DNA from: Cystobasidium ongulense
Lineage: Eukaryota > Basidiomycota > Cystobasidiomycetes > Cystobasidiales > Cystobasidiaceae
Assembly: GCA_022835595.1 (NCBI GenBank)
Contig: BQUP01000006.1
Coordinates: 372,001 to 436,000, forward strand
Direction: 5' to 3'
Length of the DNA: 64,000 bases
Position numbers and translations under genes: made by a program. Below are positions 58,120 to 64,000 of this stretch, piece after piece. Below the pieces are notes generated by a model. It was not told the origin of the DNA. It did no database searches and saw only the letters and a list, made by a program, of their open reading frames with translations. How positions within the stretch are numbered: the stretch's first letter is position 1; each line of letters begins with the position of its first letter.

Positions 58120-61100
58120 ATGTCGAAGCTCAAGGCCAAGTTTGGAAAGATCAAGCAGAAGATTGGTGATCAGGTCGATGAGCTGCAAGGCGACCTCACC
58201 AGGCTCAAGGTCGCTGCTGCTGTGAGCTCGACGCACGCTGTGCTCGCTCGATCACGCGCGCGCATACAGGATGCATGCTGACTTGTATGCTTGCAATGCT
58301 CTGCAACGGGAATAGTACACCTACAACCCCAATCATCGCCATGATGAAGACCACGAGAAAGAGTCTGACCGGATCAGGCAGGAAATCCTCGACAGCCATC
58401 GCTACCAAAGCTTCGCCCCACAGAGAGAGGGCAACACCGTCAAGTTCTATATCGATGGCATGGATTACTTCTGGGCTCTGTCCGAGATACTCGAACAAGC
58501 AACAAGCACGATATGGATTTGCGATTGGTGGCTGTCTCCAGAGTGCGTCCAGGTACCGGATAGAGGCTATCATCCAGACCTAGACTAACCCGGATCTCCT
58601 TCTTAAGGCTATACTTACGAAGACCTCCTGCCCAGTATGAGGCGTATAGACTGGACAGAATACTAAAACGCAAGGCTGAACAAGGAGTCAGGATCTTCGT
58701 CCAGGTTTACAAAGTATGGCACAAACATCGTCATACACAGCGTTATTCCCAGCTAAATTTGGCCATATTGTTATATAGGAAGTGAATACGACCATGACGT
58801 TGAACAGCAAGTACACGAAGCATGCATTGGAAGAGTTGCATGAAAATATCAGCGTCATCCGGCATCCAGGTATGCCACCTTTCTTTTCAAAGGTAACTCC
58901 CAGTGACGTCTCAATATTGAACCTTCCGCACGCGTGCCGTACCTTCTGAAGATCACTCTGGTGGAGAAATCGGTGAGTCTGCTCATTATATGTGCTGCAT
59001 GATCACAACTTTACCGAGTCCTAAAGCTCACATCTATACAACTCTTGTCAATTCTAGTGATGTATTGGAGTCATCACGAAAAAGTAGTTATCGTGGACAA
59101 CGCTATTGCATGCATCGGCGGCCTTGACGTAAGTCATGTGTCCCACTTATATACCCTGCGCGGGGCTAAGTCTATCGAGACCAGATCTGCTATGGCCGCT
59201 GGGACACCCACAACGCTCCGCTAGCCGATGTCTACGCCGACGATATGACGGCCATGGTCTTTCCAGGACAGGACTACAACAACAGTCGAGTAGCAGATTT
59301 TGAGAACGTGCAAGCATGGACAGGAAATGAACAAGCTCGTACACAACTCGGTCGAATGCCTTGGCATGATGTCCATACTATGCTCACTGGACCTTCAGTT
59401 ATGGATATCGCCCAATTCTTCGTTGAAAGGTGGAACTTCGTCAGAGACCTCAAGTACAAACACAATGACCGCTTCCCTCTGTTGGATTGGCCGCATGATG
59501 ACCCTCTCAATGATCAAATGCTCAGGCATCCTCATACAGGTGGGGCAGCATTCATCATCTTGAAATAATTTCCCCCGCTGACATTGTGCTTGATTACACA
59601 GCGAGATTTAGATCAGGCTTACGCGTACGCCTTACTTTATGCACCTTCCGCTCTTTACTAATCTGACCTACTTCGCGTTTTTAGTTCAATCAACAAAGAG
59701 TCCATCTGAATGAGCGCCCTACAGGAAATATGCATGTCCAAGTTTGCCGCTCGGTTGGGGACTGGTCTTGTGGCTGGTTGACGGAACATTCTATTCAAGA
59801 CGCATACATCCAGCTCATTCGAGAGGCGAACCATTTCATTTACATCGAGAATCAATTCTTTGTTTCGATACCTGGAGAATCTAAGGCTCCTAAAGTCTAT
59901 AACCAAATATGCGCGGCATTAGCTCAACGTGTTATTTCAGCTGCTCAATCTGGTGAAAAATTCAAAGTTATGATTATGATTCCAGAAGTTCCTTGCTTCC
60001 CAGGTGATCTGAAAGCTTCTCAAGGTACTTTAGCTATACTTGATACTCAATACAGATCACTATGCAGAGGAAAGGAAAGTTTGTTCGGCCTTATTGAAAC
60101 GGCTGGCTTCAATCCCAGAGACTACGTGTCCCTCTTCAATCTAAGACAATACGATAGAAGTGAGTTTAACGGAGATCCGATGTGACTTCGCATCTTGATC
60201 TAAGCTGAGACGACAATTGCAGTCAAATATGACAAGGAAATTTGGAAAGCAGCGGAGAAAAAATCGGGCGTACTTTGGGGAGAAGCCCTTGCTGCTTATG
60301 CAAGAATCAACATTGGTGACGAGCCCCCATCATTGGAAGAAAGAGTAGGCCTTTTAGTGACATCAGGCACAATAGGTTTGTTAGCTGACTTCTCTGACTT
60401 CTCTACGTGTCTCGCAGAACAATCAGACTATACGCTTTAAAGCAATGAAGGTTCGTGACAAGACGCCTTCCTTCTTGCATGATGACTTACTTCTTTGCCT
60501 TTCTACAGTACGACGATGTCATCAATGCCTCAGCCGATGTGAAGAAAGACGCGAAAGGTGACGAAGATATCAGTACACTCGCACTTCCGCCAAATGTCAA
60601 GCGGGCCGAATCTATTATCATGCTATGGGAATCTTGTATTCCACCCGAATACCAACAGATCGCCAGTAGTATCGCTAGAAATACACTACAGAGTGGCAAG
60701 ACCGTCATCGATGAAGCTTGGTTCGGTAGCGAAGCTGCAGAAAAGGATGCCTTCGTGACAGAAGAACTCTACATTCACTCGAAGCTTATGATTGTCGATG
60801 ATAAGAAGGTAAGCCGACGGATCATTAAAGCGCTTTGCGCGCTTGGGTCTTATCTTCTTCTTTAACACTTCAGGTCATCATCGGATCTGCCAACATTAAC
60901 GACCGCAGTCAGATGGGCGACCGTGACTCTGAAATTGCGATTGTGATTGAGGACACAGACTTGATCGAGACCGTCATGAATGGCCAGAAATACATGGCTG
61001 CTCGTTTCGCAGCGGCATTCAGGAGACAGCTCTTCAAGCAGCACCTTGGGCTTATTCCGCCACAAGACTGTCCTGGGCCAATAACTCATGCAATGAGTCC

Positions 61101-61593
61101 TGTAGGGAATGTGAACGAGTACGATTTCGGTAGCCCAGAAGATCAGGTTGTCGAGGTAAGCGAATGACTACGGATTGGTTCTCTTGCTCATCTTGCTCAT
61201 TTGCTTTCGCTGCTAGGATCCGCTCGATGATGAGTTTCATAACGCTTGGAATACGACCGCTCGAATCAACGCTGAAGTATATCAGGAGCTCTTCCATTGT
61301 ACCCCAGCTAAGGGCGTCAAGTCCTGGGATGATTATGCTAAGTGGGTACCAGCTGGAAAGAAGGTTGGCCATATACACAATCAAGAGAATTTGGAATTGG
61401 GTTATATTAAGCAGCGACTATCGCAAATTAGAGGTCACGTGGTTGAAATGCCTACAGGTGAGCCTGAAATGAGTAAACGGTTCAACCTGATTTGCAGCTG
61501 ATATCGATCCAATCGATAGATTTCCTCGAGAATGCTGGTTTAATTGACATCTCGGCAGCTGTCAATCCTGTCACTATGCCTATATACTTGTAA
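58120..61593 (+). CDS. phospholipase D (short form, two HKD motifs)
   Basis: First exon 58120-58221, last exon 61520-61593, with many short exons between. The enzyme hydrolyses phosphatidylcholine to phosphatidic acid. Both catalytic motifs are intact: HHEKVVIVD (about 59071-59097) with GGLD after it, and HSKLMIVD (about 60777-60800) followed by IIGSANINDRSQMGDRDSEI. Other family parts: YFWALSEILEQATSTIWICD, YGRWDTHNAPLAD, WHDVHTMLTGPSVMDIAQFF, IYIENQFFVS, and the end strand TDFLENAGLIDIS..NPVTMPIYL. Only about 50 residues precede the catalytic region, so there is no PX or PH domain as in Spo14/PLD1. The leader (MSKLKAKFGKIKQKIGDQVD) is an amphipathic basic helix that could bind membranes. 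Alternative starts upstream are not evident. Confidence 0.9.
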
Positions 61594-61674
61594 ACTACAC
61601 AAAGTACTGCTGTATCACTGCACTAGATTCGGGCAGTTCCAAGACGACGTGTAGCAAGCCCCCCGGAGAATGCT

Positions 61675-63155
61675 TTATGACATGTTCGGACGGGGCGATT
61701 GCCCTTTCGGAGCATTTTCCGACAATGCAAGACCTTTGGACTTGATAATCTCGTAGCAATTTTCTGGCAGGTTACCTATCCCGAAATCTTCTTTTATAAC
61801 TTTGATACGCTCTTCTTCTGTGTTGAGGTCAATCCTCTCTTCCGGCTGACCAGGCAAACGTCTCTTGAAGATATTGTTGAAAAGTGTTATGACTCCCATT
61901 GCGCCCAGATCCGACGGTGGCGACGGTATCAAGCGGGAGAGAATAACGTTTCGCGTGAACAAAGGAGGATTACGACAGACGTAGTAATGTAGCGATTCGT
62001 AGCTAAAGGGGTTATTGTTCAGCGGTCCGGCTGACTACGCTTGCAAACTTTAGCGTAGATGCAACTTACTCGGCGGTATATAGCTCGACGGTTGTGAACA
62101 TGTACTGGATGGCCCACGGCTTTTCAGGTGTACCATCTGGATTTCGGGCTTGCCATTCCAAGGCATATGTATAGCCCTCTGGCGCCGTCAAGCCATTGAG
62201 AGGAGGATCGCTGTCATGTTCTAGGACGGTTTGAGGATGCCTGACCATCGTAAGTCTGTGCCAGTCACGAAGGAAGCCATTAACCGGTTCTCTTGAACCT
62301 GGGAACGAAACAAATGTCAGCTACAGACACTTTTACTCAAGTGATTTCGAATCGACCACTCACGCAATGGCATAGGTTGTGGAATACATGCTCTGCCGAA
62401 TCCAACATCAACAAGATATAGGTTCTCGTCGTTCTGTTCATCAATTGAATCTTCGAATGTAACGAAAATGGTCATATGGCTTTGAATGCCCAGCTGTAGA
62501 TATAGCCAAGTCGCTATCAGCGGAATTGCGAGCCAGTGTTTACAAGGAACTAGTCACCTGAGGCGTCTTCAAAGGATCTAGCTCGCCGTTGACACGAGCT
62601 GCTCCTGAGTAGCATCTGCAGCTGGAGAATCAGAAGCGTTGAAAACACATTTGCCAGCTACAGTTGACGTACTTGTAGCCTATTGCGCGTAGGATCTCCC
62701 GGAATAGCAAGTTCTGTGAAAAGGCACGTTAGAAAGACAGTGTATACAGTATCCGAGGGTGCTTACTTGACCAAAGCAGAAACATCCACCTTTATTCACC
62801 ACTACTCGCGCAAATATTTCTTGTCTGGTGGCAAGTTGGGAAGATCAGCTTCTGGTCGTGTCACTTGCTCTGCGATAAACAGCCTCACGGGTCCACCGAA
62901 GGAGGCTTCTCTTCGTATACGAGGAAAGTATTGCAGAATGGCACCGCAGAGAGGTGATGCCTCGTGAGTCTTCGCCTACGGGGTTGGACGGCCGTCAATC
63001 TTTCGCCACCTTAAACATCCTCGACAATGCAAAATGGAAGGAACATACAGGTCTGCAAGTGTAGGTTGAGGAGCAGCGCCTTGCCATTGTACTCGCTCCA
63101 AGTATTGTTGCAGCTGGTCGTAGGAGTACGACGACGGTACTTTGCGGATTCGCAT
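61675..63155 (-). CDS. arylamine N-acetyltransferase (NAT family)
   Basis: Eight exons (63155-63049, 62975-62889, 62824-62767, 62713-62673, 62615-62558, 62493-62364, 62298-62070, 62002-61675) give 345 aa. NATs move an acyl group from acyl-CoA to arylamines or hydrazines through a Cys-His-Asp triad. The triad is visible: Cys in GGCFCFGQN, His in IQSHMTIFVTF and Asp in YLVDVGFG. The start YSYDQLQQYLERVQW and LRRLTRHHLSAVPF match the N-terminal helical bundle, and DPQEIFARVVVNKGG leads into the active site. The C-terminus (TEEERIKVIKEDFGI) is also family-like. Fungal homologues detoxify plant or bacterial aromatic amines. Stops face the phospholipase D end 81 bp away; the start faces FIG4 91 bp away. 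Confidence 0.88.
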
Positions 63156-63246
63156 GTTTGCTTTGCGTGCTGTTTTGTGCCTTCAAGCCTTGCTCCTGCG
63201 TCAACTCAGGACAGACGCGCTATGGCGTGGTGACTATGCCAGCTAG
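63156..63246. promoter_or_regulatory. 91-bp divergent promoter (NAT / FIG4)
   Basis: The two start codons face apart with only 91 bp between them, so both 5' leaders and core promoters must fit here or inside the neighbouring coding ends. No clear TATA element is visible. Confidence 0.45.
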
Positions 63247-64000
63247 ATGGCTTCAGCGGGAGAAGCGACAGGCGATGGTGCTGGAGAGCTTGAACGGTTG
63301 AAGGAGCCAGAAGGAAGTGACAATAATGGCCATGAAGACAAGGACGACAAGTCCAGCCAGAATGGAGCAATCATAATGGCGGAAACGGTGCCGGCTTCTG
63401 CGGCCGCCGAAACGCCTGCAGCAAGTGGCATTGCTGCAAGACCCGACGACGAGGACGAAGAAGCAGCTCCGAAGACAGAGAGCGCTGCAGCAGATGATAT
63501 CAACGTGCACTCGCGTCAAGCAACGACCGAGACCGACGACAAGGGATCGATCACGCCGTCGCTGGAGCAGCATCGTGATGGAGACGGTGCAGAGCAGTCA
63601 GCCGAGCAGCAGCAGCAGCAACACCAAATCCACAATGCACCCAAGGATAAGCTTGTCCTTGAGAAGTACACGCTGTACAAGACTGAGAGTGTGAGCTGAG
63701 CGGAGCTGATGGAGGGGTGCTGGTGGCGCGAACACTGCTGATGGACAAACAATCTTGCAGCGCGTATACATTGTGGGCTCGGACCAGGGCAGTAAGCGCT
63801 ATCGCATCCTCAAGATAGACCGACACTACTCGCCCTCCGATACCGTCCATGAGCTCAATATTACCGAAGATGAGATGGTGTATAATCCTGCCGAGTGCAA
63901 GCAGGTCCTTGCAATGATAGGAGATGGGAATAAGACTGTTGGCGGACTGCAAGCAGTCGTATCCAACTTCTACGGTACGATTTATCTCCTTGCTGGGTGT
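63247..64000 (+). CDS. FIG4: polyphosphoinositide phosphatase FIG4, N-terminal part
   Basis: Partial gene running off the right edge. Exons 63247-63690 and 63761-63974 are joined in frame (GT-AG); the next exon lies beyond the window. After a disordered, Asp/Glu/Ala-rich leader of about 130 residues with a short poly-Gln run, the SAC-domain start is clear: LEKYTLYKTESRVYIVGSD, RYRILKIDRHYSPS, ELNITEDEMVYNPAECKQVL and GNKTVGGLQAVVSNFYG. FIG4 removes the 5-phosphate of PI(3,5)P2 and works with Vac14 and the Fab1 kinase at the vacuole membrane. The catalytic CX5R motif lies outside the window. The leader is longer than in yeast Fig4. Confidence 0.88.

Overview
The window is nuclear DNA from a fungus, most likely a basidiomycete. 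Genes are dense, on both strands, and cut by many short introns (mostly 55-100 nt). The set includes BBP/SF1 with a basidiomycete-like proline/glycine-rich layout, an ATR kinase in 18 exons, a long NF-YB, and a SIN/MEN-type kinase. I cannot fix the class from sequence alone. I saw no retroelement, LTR element, virus-like element, CRISPR array, rRNA or confident tRNA.

Left part (1-15264): the 5' part of TRM5 (minus, runs off the left edge), BBP/SF1 (minus), a 2.7 kb stretch without a recognisable gene that holds a near-perfect 140-nt foldback hairpin, then a complete ATR/Mec1 checkpoint kinase (minus, about 2683 aa).

Metallothionein region (about 15090-18490): two four-exon metallothionein genes lie in a direct tandem duplication with a period of about 1.7-1.8 kb. 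The second unit also carries a broken copy of the ATR first exon and promoter, so the duplication boundary fell inside ATR.

Centre (19163-41482): DNA ligase I (minus), a cupin protein, the CCAAT-binding subunit NF-YB/HAP3, a methionine-rich protein of unknown function, a 1655-aa disordered protein with seven WG motifs, the ribosome-assembly GTPase NOG2 with a large intron, an acyl-CoA thioesterase-like protein, a secreted Ser/Thr-rich protein (minus) and an RluA-type pseudouridine synthase.

Right part (41582-64000): an FMO-type monooxygenase (minus) with a 6-nt micro-exon, a CH-kinase-C1 protein resembling the septation kinase Cdc7/SepH (minus), a secreted RidA-family protein, a SulP-STAS-cNMP transporter like yeast Vsb1 (minus), a short phospholipase D, an arylamine N-acetyltransferase (minus) and the 5' end of FIG4.

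Most genes are unrelated housekeeping functions and form no cluster. Themes that recur are dual-start genes for mitochondrial and nuclear/cytosolic forms (TRM5, LIG1), very small exons, GC-AG introns, and possible metal handling (two metallothioneins, one Met-rich protein). Exon models were built by eye from splice consensus and family alignment. Where full exon lists are given, summed exon lengths were checked to keep frame.
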